A DNA stretch of 64,000 bases, taken from an uncultured Bacteroidales bacterium. Lineage in GTDB: Bacteria; Bacteroidota; Bacteroidia; Bacteroidales; Muribaculaceae. This document shows positions 35,079-43,717 of the stretch, piece after piece. Both the position numbers and the translations under genes were made by a program. The DNA is taken from contig CASBHZ010000001.1 of assembly GCA_949123685.1 (NCBI GenBank), positions 27,927-91,926 on the forward strand, given 5' to 3'. Each line of letters starts with the position of its first letter. The stretch's first letter is position 1. Below the pieces are notes generated by a model. The model worked only from the letters and a program-made list of their open reading frames with translations. It did no database searches and had not been told where the DNA came from.

Positions 35079-36070
35079 TTTTTCAAAATTTCGAACTTCA
35101 GATCTTGCGATGCAAGCATTTCGGCAAGCTTATTAAGTCCCTGAGCCTTAGAATAAGACAGTTTCACAGCCTCCGTCTCATACTTAACCGGAGCAACCAT
35201 TAGCAACCTGTAGGAAGCACATAAGTCAAACCATTTCCCTTGAGGAGCAAACCTTTCTCCAAAGCCATTCTCCATTATAAGGATAATACCTGCACCCATA
35301 TCGATTGCCCTATCCCTGAATACTTTCTCCTTTGGATTTATAAACGGGCTTATCAAAACTCCCCTGTCGTCTATCGTATCATTCCATTCCCTCTCCCTTG
35401 ATTCCAATTCTTGAAGAGAATATTTCCGGCTCACCTTCACCGCCGTCCTGACAGGTTCTTCCAGCAATAATGGATTCCCATATATTGCATATGTCATTCC
35501 TCCGGAAAAAGAATCTTCAATATTCAATATTTTAAGATACAATACCCTACGAAACAATTGAGGAAATTCTCGCTTTATCAATAGTCGCCTCGGATTATCA
35601 GAGATGTAATCATTCATAGCCTTCAGCTGCCCTTTGCCCCTCAATATCCGGTCATGAAAATTGGCATCAAAAAGCGCTCGTCGCGGCTCGTCTCCCAACC
35701 TCTTGGCGCAATTAACCTTGAATGCGGAAATCACCGCCCCAAGATGAATGGGGATCGGTTCTTTTACAAAAATAAGAAGATGGAGATGATCCGGCATTAT
35801 GACATACCGAGGAATATAAATCTGCGGATATGAATCTTTGATTCTCTTGATCTCAAAATTTATAGCCTCCCCGACACGTGTAAATTTAACCCGAGGTGGA
35901 TTCCCTACATCTTTAACCTTTCCCTGCAATTCCGAGAAAGGAGGAATTCCGTCTGCCTTATTTATAGTGACCATATATATGCAACGGCTTTGGTAATCAT
36001 GGTTACGCATCCTTCTTTTATAAGAAGGCTTCTTCGGTTTCCAAAAATCCTGCCGATCGCCGCTATTCAT
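35066..36070 (-). CDS. RAYT-type Y1 (HUH) transposase with C-terminal extension (paralog 2)
   Basis: This 334-residue protein is a divergent paralog of the gene at 2550-3470. The HUH histidines are His95 and His97 in MPDHLHLLIF, and the likely nucleophile is Tyr155 in DYISDNPRR. The C-terminal module is shared: YGNPLLL, RGVLISPFINPKEKVFRDRA, GAGIILIMENGFGER, FDLCASYRLLMVAP. This second module looks like a Rossmann-type, possibly SLOG/DprA-like nucleotide-binding domain. A TTG at 36091 precedes the ATG at 36070; the ATG is preferred. Its 3' end overlaps the SRP RNA promoter. Tandem repeats lie upstream. No inverted ends of an IS are seen. Confidence 0.8.
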   Translation of the reverse strand: MNSGDRQDFWKPKKPSYKRRMRNHDYQSRCIYMVTINKADGIPPFSELQGKVKDVGNPPRVKFTRVGEAINFEIKRIKDSYPQIYIPRYVIMPDHLHLLIFVKEPIPIHLGAVISAFKVNCAKRLGDEPRRALFDANFHDRILRGKGQLKAMNDYISDNPRRLLIKREFPQLFRRVLYLKILNIEDSFSGGMTYAIYGNPLLLEEPVRTAVKVSRKYSLQELESREREWNDTIDDRGVLISPFINPKEKVFRDRAIDMGAGIILIMENGFGERFAPQGKWFDLCASYRLLMVAPVKYETEAVKLSYSKAQGLNKLAEMLASQDLKFEILKNLVD

Positions 36071-36160
36071 AACCAAATCTATATAAACCAAACAAATTAA
36101 TGCAGATCATTAATGCATATCAGATCAAATCATTCCAAATCCACGCAAAATCCAAAATCC

Positions 36161-36268
36161 GCTTAAACTCTTGAATCTACTTAAACTATTGAATCCGTTT
36201 AAACTATTGAATCCGTTTAAACTATTGAATCCGTTTAAACTATTGAATCCGTTTAGACTCTTGAATCT
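36161..36268. repeat. Six tandem 18-base repeats upstream of RAYT 2
   Basis: The unit is GTTTAAACTATTGAATCC. Units 3-5 are identical, unit 2 differs at two bases, and units 1 and 6 share the variant ending ACTCTTGAATCT. There are no spacers. GTTTAAAC, also found in the MITE-like element ends, is part of each full unit. Confidence 0.9.
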
Positions 36269-36383
36269 GCGCATAAATGCACAGACACCGAAACAAGCTA
36301 ACGCCATATTCCATCCTTCATATCCCTTCATATATCTTATTTATTCTCCACTTTCCCCTCCATTCTTCCCTCCATCCTCTTCC

Positions 36384-36498
36384 CAATCCCTTGCCTCTAT
36401 CCAATCATATCCACCTCCATCTCGATATAACCTCTCCATTCTTCTCTCCATTCTTCTCAATCCCTTGCCTCTATCCAATTATATCCTTCTCGATATAA
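36384..36498. repeat. Pyrimidine-rich direct repeats upstream of RAYT 2
   Basis: A 22-base sequence starting CAATCCCTTGCCTCTATCC occurs at 36384-36405 and 36458-36479 (period 74). CTCGATATAA follows each (36421-36430, 36489-36498). The 690-base gap 36071-36757 contains only these repeats, the 18-base array and the GC hairpin; no gene is supported. Confidence 0.75.
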
Positions 36499-36603
36499 TC
36501 CCTTCTTCTTCCATAATTTCGGCTTCGATTTTCATCAGGCACTTTCAGATGATTCGGCTTCAGCATTAGCTTCAATCGAATCAATCGCATCGGCTGTTTT
36601 ATA

Positions 36604-36630
36604 ACCCCTCCCGCCGGCGGCGGGAGGGGT
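36604..36630. repeat. GC-rich palindrome (REP-like)
   Basis: Twelve-base perfect arms ACCCCTCCCGCC / GGCGGGAGGGGT enclose GGC, unusually GC-rich for this AT-rich gap. The left flank TTATAACCCCTCCC matches 2538-2550 at the 3' end of RAYT 1. It could be a terminator for the glycosidase gene, or a repeat acted on by the RAYT enzymes. Confidence 0.7.
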
Positions 36631-36757
36631 GCTTGCGTTAGCCTGTCTGCGTGCTTTGGCATTTATGCCAAAGGAAAAGGAAAGAAGAATAAGCCATATG
36701 ACGGGAGCTGAATGAGCAATCCCGGAAATAGCAGATCGAAATGGAGAGAAGCCGCGA

Positions 36758-39070
36758 TCAGTCTTGGCTGCGCTCTATCCGGAGGTTATCAATGAGCGCA
36801 TGGTTGGTGGAGATATTCATATTCTCATCCTCGGGAAGATAACGGATCCCGATAGTATGAACGCCCTTTTCAAGAGGGAGAGATATCTGATTGCTCATGC
36901 CCCAGTCGTTCCAGTTGCCTCGACCGCGCTGCGGAAGCACCAGTGTGCCGGCTTTATTCCCGTCAAGAGTCAATGTGCGGACTGCGGCTTTGTTCTGTGT
37001 ATTCACAGGTCCGTTACCATTTGCATAACGGACAGCAAATGTATATACCCCAGTCTTTGGAATCTCAACCTCAACCTCAACAGGAGCTGATGTGCGATCA
37101 AGCTCAACAAAACCCGAGCCGGTGAATCCGGCAAGCTTTCCTTTGGGTTTGTAGCTGATTTCTGCAGATTTCAGAGACACCGTTTCATTGGGGAATTGAT
37201 ATACAAACGCCGAACGGTTGCTACGCGGTTCCGAAGCAAACGACTGTGTGCCGTCTTCCGCAACTCCAATCACCTGCCATTCTCCCGGAGTTACGGCAGC
37301 ATAGGTGGTTTCCCTGGTTTCAGCCACCGGTTTGCCATCCTTCAGTACAATATATCCGGCTATATATTCGATCGGATTCCACTCAAGCTGATTATTGACA
37401 GGAACTCCTGCGCCATTCAATTCGGGATTGTTGGCAAGCCATGTAACGGGAGTAACAGGCGCCTTCTTGTTAGGAACATTATTTACCTTCATCGCAGGTA
37501 TCGGACGGTTATCCATCTTAACGAATATATCCACATTTCCTTTGAGCATCTTAGCCGGAATAACCTTACCTCTTTCCGGATAAAGTTTCTTGCCATTGAC
37601 AGTCAACTCAACAACCCTATTACCGAATCCCTCAACCGTGATATTCAACTTGGCACCCCTATACGGAAACCCGTTAAGCGAACGCGTTCCACCCAAAGCT
37701 TCAGGCACAAAAGGCGCTATCTCAAGCCCGTCTTTCTCGAAATGAATGCCGAAAAGCACACGAGTCGTCAATGCTATATTACCGGCGAGACACCAGAGCA
37801 TATTCGAAGAATTAAGTTCAGTGTATATGTCTCCGTTATCAAGATTAAAATTCTCTTTATTAGTGCAGAAAAGAGCTGCAGGGCGATATACGGAACCGAT
37901 ACCTTCCATCACACCCTTTTCATTTCCCGCCTTTGCCTGTGCAAGTGTCCAATAAGAAGCCACCCACGGCCATAGAGCGTTGTTATGATAACTCGGCATA
38001 TCGGAAATCTGAGGATAAAAGATCGCAGGACCGAAAGGGGTATGAGGATTATTCTCGGATATGGATTTCTGACGATCCTCGGGAGCTATGTCGTAAAGGA
38101 TGGCAAGAGCCTCACCAAGCGTCTCGGCACGTGGATTGAGGATCTTGTTGTCACGTCCGTAAGTGTACATACCGTAATATCCCTTGTCTGGCATCCAGAA
38201 AACCTTATTGATATTTGCAGCCAAAGCTTCCGACTTGGCAAAAAATTTGTCAGCCTCTTTCTTCTTTCCAAGAACCTTAGCCATCTCGCCTACGGCATCA
38301 AGTGCGGCAGCATACATCACGTTGGTGCCCATGGCCTCGCTCTGAGAGATATCCATGGTCTGCATCCACCGTGGATAACTTTGCTCACGCCAATCGATGA
38401 AAGAGGTCTCACCTTTCACGAGTCCACGAGGACTCATAACTGTTTTCTCATCCTTTTCCAAAGAACGGACAGCTATAGGATAAACCTTTTCAAGCCATTT
38501 ACGGTCTCCCGTCACTTTATAAATCTCGTAAGCTGCCAATGTCCATACCATACGGTCCGTAGAGATAGGCCAAGCACCCCCAGAACCTGTATCCTGAATT
38601 ATCTGACCACTCGGATTCACCTTCTTCATAAGAGAGATCATGGAAGCCTCCGGCTGCATATAAGCCATAGAGAGGATAATCGAATAGCTGACATCTCGCG
38701 TCCAGACACCAGCCCATTCCTTACCGGTGCGCAATGTGGTGTCAGGTTCTACAGCATTCACCATCTCGTCAAGAGCCATATTAAACACAGCTTCGTGAAG
38801 AAGGTTATTGGATTTAAGTGCCGGATATGCAGAAAGGTCGTTTTTACGTTTCCAAGTCTGCTCGATAGGCATGAAATAACCGGGACGGGCTTTATATGTG
38901 GAGCGGATCTCATAAGGATTCACCGCCCATGCCTTAAATTCATCCTGAAAAATAGTATCACCCGCCCAGCGATAAGCTCCGGTTTCAACAATAACCGGAG
39001 CCACAGCTGCAGAAACAGTTGCAGCAATAGCAATCGCTGGAACCATTAACAAATATCTGTAACCTTTCAT
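36758..39070 (-). CDS. Secreted six-hairpin (alpha/alpha)6 glycosidase, MGH1-like
   Basis: The 770-residue protein has a signal peptide (about 1-22) and a large (alpha/alpha)6-barrel catalytic region (about 60-470). Motifs include GVWTRDVSYSIILSMAY, where the Asp is a likely catalytic or binding residue, GGAWPISTDRMVW, SFIDWREQSYPRWMQTMD and PSYHNNALWPWVASYW. These resemble the trehalase / GH63 / MGH1-like clan. The C-terminal 200 residues are beta-rich and end in a carbohydrate-binding-like domain (about 640-768). Substrate is unknown, probably an alpha-linked oligosaccharide. It is monocistronic, after the terminator of rnr. Confidence 0.78.
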   Translation of the reverse strand: MKGYRYLLMVPAIAIAATVSAAVAPVIVETGAYRWAGDTIFQDEFKAWAVNPYEIRSTYKARPGYFMPIEQTWKRKNDLSAYPALKSNNLLHEAVFNMALDEMVNAVEPDTTLRTGKEWAGVWTRDVSYSIILSMAYMQPEASMISLMKKVNPSGQIIQDTGSGGAWPISTDRMVWTLAAYEIYKVTGDRKWLEKVYPIAVRSLEKDEKTVMSPRGLVKGETSFIDWREQSYPRWMQTMDISQSEAMGTNVMYAAALDAVGEMAKVLGKKKEADKFFAKSEALAANINKVFWMPDKGYYGMYTYGRDNKILNPRAETLGEALAILYDIAPEDRQKSISENNPHTPFGPAIFYPQISDMPSYHNNALWPWVASYWTLAQAKAGNEKGVMEGIGSVYRPAALFCTNKENFNLDNGDIYTELNSSNMLWCLAGNIALTTRVLFGIHFEKDGLEIAPFVPEALGGTRSLNGFPYRGAKLNITVEGFGNRVVELTVNGKKLYPERGKVIPAKMLKGNVDIFVKMDNRPIPAMKVNNVPNKKAPVTPVTWLANNPELNGAGVPVNNQLEWNPIEYIAGYIVLKDGKPVAETRETTYAAVTPGEWQVIGVAEDGTQSFASEPRSNRSAFVYQFPNETVSLKSAEISYKPKGKLAGFTGSGFVELDRTSAPVEVEVEIPKTGVYTFAVRYANGNGPVNTQNKAAVRTLTLDGNKAGTLVLPQRGRGNWNDWGMSNQISLPLEKGVHTIGIRYLPEDENMNISTNHALIDNLRIERSQD

Positions 39071-39111
39071 TTTATAAAATCGTTTTATGATGATTTGGAC
39101 TATTTAAATAG

Positions 39112-39151
39112 TTTATTCGGCATTGAACATGCATGTTCAATACCGAATAAA
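39112..39151 (-). terminator. Terminator after rnr
   Basis: Twenty-base arms centred at 39131/39132 pair with one mismatch pair. The centre is AACATGCATGTT. It lies 11 bases after the rnr stop, and the minus strand continues with an A/T-rich tract. Confidence 0.8.
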
Positions 39152-39162
39152 AATTATTATAT

Positions 39163-41433
39163 TTATTTAGCTTTTTTACGCGATTTTTTCTTGCGCCAAG
39201 GTTCATGACGTTTTCCCGGCTTCCTTGGTTCCAAAGGCTTATTAGGGTTGCCATTATCGGAAATAAGAGCGAAATCAAGTTGTTTGCGGTCAAGGTCGGC
39301 ACGAGCTACCTGCACCTTCACCCTGTCTCCGAGAGTATATTTGGTGCCATGGGAACGCCCGATCAGACAATAATTCTTTTCATCGTAATCATAATAATCA
39401 TCCGCAAGGTCACGCACTGGAACAAGTCCCTCACACATAGATTCCGTGAGCTCAACATAGAAACCCCATTCGGTTACACCGGAGATAACTCCGTCGTAGA
39501 TTTCGCCGAGACGCTCCTGCATAAACTCAACCTGCTTGTAACGTATTGAAGCCCGCTCGGCATTGGCAGCAAGCTGCTCCATATCCGACGAATGCTTGCA
39601 TTCGTCCTCGAGTTTGATCCTGTCCACACTCCTTCCGCCATCAGCATACTTAGCAAGGAGACGGTGAACCATCATGTCGGGATAACGACGTATCGGAGAC
39701 GTGAAATGGGTATAATAATCCATCGCAAGCCCATAATGACCTACATTCTCGGTGGTGTATACAGCCTTCGCCATAGATCTGATGGCAAGAATAGAAAGCA
39801 TGTTCTCTTCCCCTTTTCCTTTCACATCCTTGATAAGGCGATTTACACTCTTGTTGATCTCTTTTGCTCGTCCGTCAGTAGCCACTTTATACCCGAAACG
39901 TGAAGCTATAAGGGCAAGATTACCGATCTTTTCAGGATCCGGATTGTCATGTATCCTGTATACAAATGATTTCGCTTTCTTACCCTTGGGTACTTTACCT
40001 ATGGATTCGGCAACCGTTAGGTTCGCAAGAAGCATAAACTCTTCGATGAGTTTGTTGGCATCCTTTGATTCTTTAAAATAGACGCTCACCGGTTTCCCTT
40101 TCTCGTCAATCTCAAAACGAACCTCGGCGCGGTCAAACTCCAAAGCTCCGGCATCAAAGCGGCGACGGCGCAGTTGCTTAGCCAGGCTGTTGAGCACACA
40201 TACCTCTCGTGAGAAATTCTTACGTCCATCCTTATCTACCGGCTCCACTACTTCTCCGTTATCCACCTTCTCTATAATTTCTTGCGCCTCTTCATATGTG
40301 AAACGGCGGTCACTACGAATCACGGTCCTGCCGATACGGCTGTTAACCACCTCGGCGTTTGAATCAAGTTCAAAAATTGCAGAGAATGTAAGTTTCTCTT
40401 CATCGGGACGCAAGGAGCATATGCCGTTAGAAAGACGCTCCGGAAGCATCGGAATGGTCCTGTCAACCAAATAAACGCTCGTGGCACGCTTCTCAGCCTC
40501 TTTGTCTATCACCGAACCGGGACGCACATAATGCGTGACATCCGCTATGTGCACGCCCACCTCCCAATTGCCGTTGGCAAGCTGACGGATAGAAAGGGCA
40601 TCATCGAAGTCTTTTGCATCACGAGGGTCTATCGTGAACGTGGTGACATTACGGAAATCTTCACGCTTTTCAACCTCTGCGGCAGTAATGCCTGCGTCAA
40701 TCTTATCCGCAGCTTTCTCCACATTGTCTGGATATTTGTACGGAAGTCCGAACTCTGCAAGGATGGCATGCATCTCGGCATTGTTTTCACCTTTCTTGCC
40801 GAGGATGTCGACAACCTCCCCTCTGGGATTCATCTCGTCATCTTTCCAATATGTGATGCGGGCAATAGCCTTGTCACCGGTCTTGCCTCCTTTCAGTTTA
40901 TTGCGGGCTATGATGATGTCGGCAGCGAGAAATTTAGAATCAGTCACAAGTGCAGAATAATTTTTGTCAACCTTCAATGTGCCGATAAACACCTGCTCTT
41001 TTGCCTCCAATATCTCGATAACCTGCGCTTCCGGTTCACGTCCGGCACGCGCAGCGGAAACCATAACACGAACCTTGTCTCCATTGAGGGCATGCATAGA
41101 ATTTCGCTCGGCAACCATGATCTGCTCGTCGTCTATCACGACAGCATTCTTGCCATTGGAGCGACGAACAAAATATCCGACATTCTCCGTTCCCCGATTT
41201 GAGAACGCCTTATATTTGCCAAGCCCCACTTCCTGAATCTCCTCCGCCGCTACAAGCTCGTCAAGAAGATTTATAATATCAAGACGATTCTGGGGATTGG
41301 TAGCATCAATAGCGAAAGCGATCTGCTTGTAATTAAATGATTGTTTATTTTGCTTGAGCAGAAACTCCATTATCTTCTGCTGCAATTCACGCTTCTTCAT
41401 CCGGCGTGAACCGGTATCTTTATTCTTTTTCAT
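39163..41433 (-). CDS. rnr: Ribonuclease R
   Basis: The 3'-to-5' exoribonuclease (RNase II/R family) degrades structured RNA. The 756-residue protein has an N-terminal winged helix (about 10-75), cold-shock domains, the RNB domain with TFTIDPRDAKDFDDALS, where the aspartates bind the catalytic metals, and a C-terminal S1 domain (about 650-735, IYDGVISGVTEWGFYVEL) followed by a basic tail (KKKSRKKAK). That architecture distinguishes RNase R from RNase II. The start is an ATG at 41433. A CAAATTTA (TAAATTTG on the minus strand) at 41488-41495 is a possible -7 box. Confidence 0.96.
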   Translation of the reverse strand: MKKNKDTGSRRMKKRELQQKIMEFLLKQNKQSFNYKQIAFAIDATNPQNRLDIINLLDELVAAEEIQEVGLGKYKAFSNRGTENVGYFVRRSNGKNAVVIDDEQIMVAERNSMHALNGDKVRVMVSAARAGREPEAQVIEILEAKEQVFIGTLKVDKNYSALVTDSKFLAADIIIARNKLKGGKTGDKAIARITYWKDDEMNPRGEVVDILGKKGENNAEMHAILAEFGLPYKYPDNVEKAADKIDAGITAAEVEKREDFRNVTTFTIDPRDAKDFDDALSIRQLANGNWEVGVHIADVTHYVRPGSVIDKEAEKRATSVYLVDRTIPMLPERLSNGICSLRPDEEKLTFSAIFELDSNAEVVNSRIGRTVIRSDRRFTYEEAQEIIEKVDNGEVVEPVDKDGRKNFSREVCVLNSLAKQLRRRRFDAGALEFDRAEVRFEIDEKGKPVSVYFKESKDANKLIEEFMLLANLTVAESIGKVPKGKKAKSFVYRIHDNPDPEKIGNLALIASRFGYKVATDGRAKEINKSVNRLIKDVKGKGEENMLSILAIRSMAKAVYTTENVGHYGLAMDYYTHFTSPIRRYPDMMVHRLLAKYADGGRSVDRIKLEDECKHSSDMEQLAANAERASIRYKQVEFMQERLGEIYDGVISGVTEWGFYVELTESMCEGLVPVRDLADDYYDYDEKNYCLIGRSHGTKYTLGDRVKVQVARADLDRKQLDFALISDNGNPNKPLEPRKPGKRHEPWRKKKSRKKAK

Positions 41434-41633
41434 AAATACAATACATTATTAATTTCAGCGCCATCCCCTCTTTGACTTATAACACCTCAAATTTACCTAA
41501 ATTTCTTCAAATTGACATTATTTTTTACAATAATTTGTTTTTATTATTTCGGGAAGGCACTTTTCCGAGTTTTGTGCGTCCTACAGAATATGTTTATGAC
41601 AACAAGACTCTGTGAAACTCAAGTTGCCATGAA

Positions 41634-41677
41634 AAACAGATAAACCAGTCAGTATTGACCGACTGGTTTATCTGTTT
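41634..41677 (-). terminator. Terminator after the SulP transporter gene
   Basis: Seventeen-base perfect arms (41634-41650, 41661-41677) around ten bases are followed on the minus strand by TTTTTC. The 336-base gap 41434-41769 otherwise holds the rnr upstream region and no gene. Confidence 0.88.
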
Positions 41678-41769
41678 AAATCTTGGGAATTACACGTGAC
41701 AACGCACGTATCCGCCAATTGAGACTATAAAATTGTCTTTATGACATTAATAATCTATATTGATTAAAA

Positions 41770-43488
41770 TCAATCCACGGCACCTACCACAGCCGATGAT
41801 TCTCCGGCAAGAGCGTTAGCAACCACCACCGCCTTGGAAATATGGTCGCATATATGCTCGGCACCTATCAGGCGGTCAATACCTGCCTTGTGAAGGTCGG
41901 CACGCACATTATCGCGAACGCCGGAAAGCACGATCATGATACCGTCACGTTGTGACGATTCGATAAGCATCTGCAGGTTGTGAATACCGGTAGAATCAAT
42001 AAAAGGCACTTTACGCATACGGATAATACGCACCTTCGGACGCTGTTCAAGGCTCAACCTTACGGTCTCTTCAAATTTCGTTGCCGCCCCGAAGAAGAAC
42101 GGTCCGTCTATCTCATATACCGAAACACCGGGATTCAAGTCAAGCACCTCATGCTGCGACATATCCGTACCGGCAGCGGCATCCAGTTGCTCTCCGTATA
42201 CCTTGATGGTCGTGTTCTCGGTGATGCGACGCAAGAAAACCACAACAGCCAAAAGCAACCCGATTTCGATAGCTATAGTGAGATTGAAAACGACAGTAAG
42301 GACGAAAGTGACTATGAGCACCCATATATCACCTTTGGGATTGTTCACCATGCCAACGACCGTTCTCCAACCACTCATATTGTAGCTTACCATGATCAGC
42401 ACAGCCGCGAGACATGACATGGGAACAAGGTTTATAAGCGGCATTGCAAACATGAACACAGCCAACAGGACAACGGCATGAACAATACCGGCAACCGGCG
42501 TGCGGCCGCCATTTGTAATGTTGGTCATAGTCCTGGCAATAGCTCCCGTTACGGGAATACCTCCAAACAGAGGAACAACCACGTTTGCCAGACCTTGACC
42601 AATCAACTCCGTGTTGCAGTTGGTGCGGTCACCGGTGCGGCCATCGGCAACAGTGGCACTCAAGAGGCTCTCTATGGCGCCGAGCATCGCGATCGTGAAA
42701 GCAGACGGCAGAAGGAGGTTGATCGACTGCATGTCTAATCCGATATGAGTGGCGCGAGGCAGTTCCGGTGTCAGATTGCCGAACCTGTCGCCTATTGTCT
42801 GGATTCCTGTTATACCGAACATATCCCTCATCACCCACACGGCAGCAGTGACGATTATAATCGCTGTCAACGCTCCGGGAATCCTTTTTGACACCCTTGG
42901 CGTGAAGACGATAATCAAGAGAGAGATAAGACCTATTAGAAGCGTGGAAATATCAATAGTATTGAAATTGGATATATAAACCCTCCATTTACCAATAAAA
43001 TCACCGGGGACAGCTTCATTGATTGTCAGCCCAAAGAAATCAGGCATCTGCGTAGAAAAAATAGTAAGGGCTATACCGGCAGTGAACCCTACCACAATAG
43101 GATAAGGTATGAACTTAATGACCGTGCCAAGCTTGAAAAAGCCCATAAGCAGGAGAATACACCCCGCCATAAATGTTGCAATCGCCAAGCCGGAGAGTCC
43201 ATAAAGCTGGATTATATTATAGATTATGACAATGAATGCACCTGTAGGTCCTCCGATCTGCACAGAATTACCTCCGAATGCAGAAACTATGAAACCACCG
43301 ATTACAGCTGTGATCAAACCGACCGTAGGGCTCACGCCACTGGCTATTGCAAATGCTATTGCCAAAGGGAGGGCGACTATGCCAACCACGATACCTGCTA
43401 CCAAATCGCTACGAAACTTTGCGGCTGAATAATTCTTGCACGCCGCAATCAATGCCGGCTGGAAATCCGGCTTACCAAAAATCTTCAT
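41770..43488 (-). CDS. SulP family inorganic anion transporter
   Basis: The 572-residue membrane protein carries the SulP/SLC26 transport domain (about residues 20-420, with PLAIAFAIASGVSPTVGL and GGIPVTGAIARTMTNI-type motifs) and a C-terminal STAS domain (about 440-550, MRKVPFIDSTGIHNLQML). The family moves sulfate, bicarbonate or other anions. The specific substrate cannot be deduced. It is monocistronic, with a clear terminator. A heptad hairpin element lies upstream, between it and the OmpA-like gene. Confidence 0.93.
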   Translation of the reverse strand: MKIFGKPDFQPALIAACKNYSAAKFRSDLVAGIVVGIVALPLAIAFAIASGVSPTVGLITAVIGGFIVSAFGGNSVQIGGPTGAFIVIIYNIIQLYGLSGLAIATFMAGCILLLMGFFKLGTVIKFIPYPIVVGFTAGIALTIFSTQMPDFFGLTINEAVPGDFIGKWRVYISNFNTIDISTLLIGLISLLIIVFTPRVSKRIPGALTAIIIVTAAVWVMRDMFGITGIQTIGDRFGNLTPELPRATHIGLDMQSINLLLPSAFTIAMLGAIESLLSATVADGRTGDRTNCNTELIGQGLANVVVPLFGGIPVTGAIARTMTNITNGGRTPVAGIVHAVVLLAVFMFAMPLINLVPMSCLAAVLIMVSYNMSGWRTVVGMVNNPKGDIWVLIVTFVLTVVFNLTIAIEIGLLLAVVVFLRRITENTTIKVYGEQLDAAAGTDMSQHEVLDLNPGVSVYEIDGPFFFGAATKFEETVRLSLEQRPKVRIIRMRKVPFIDSTGIHNLQMLIESSQRDGIMIVLSGVRDNVRADLHKAGIDRLIGAEHICDHISKAVVVANALAGESSAVVGAVD

Positions 43489-43588
43489 AAATCCTAAACG
43501 GAGGCGGATCCTCCGTAATCTTAAATTGTTATCTGTTGTCTGAATTATGCTGCAAAGTTACAAATTTTAGGTGAGAGAAGCAAGGGGG

Positions 43589-43717
43589 GCTTTAGGCGTT
43601 AGGCATTAGGTTTTAGGTTTTAGATAGATATGGATTTAGCGAGGGTTCGATTAAAATTAAACAAAAAAGGCGTCAGGCAAAACACCTAACGCCTAAAACC
43701 TAAAGCCTAACGCCTAA
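43589..43717. repeat. TTAGGNN heptad hairpin element, copy 3
   Basis: The left arm (43589-43624) and right arm (43683-43717) consist of degenerate heptads and pair at about 29 of 33 positions. The right arm contains the TAG stop codon (43714-43716) of the OmpA-like gene as its first heptad. The loop region 43625-43682 is AT-rich. Confidence 0.85.

Noticed and set aside
36161..36268. CRISPR array
   Set aside because: The repeats are contiguous 18-mers without spacers, and no cas gene is present.
36125..36331. A 68-codon minus-strand frame with FNSLNGFNSLNG repeats and its 132-codon plus-strand counterpart
   Set aside because: Both are products of the 18-base tandem repeat (18 is a multiple of three) and have no homology or ribosome-binding context.
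37985..39049. A 354-codon plus-strand open frame opposite the glycosidase
   Set aside because: It is fully antisense to a gene with clear motifs and a signal peptide, and has no recognisable domain.
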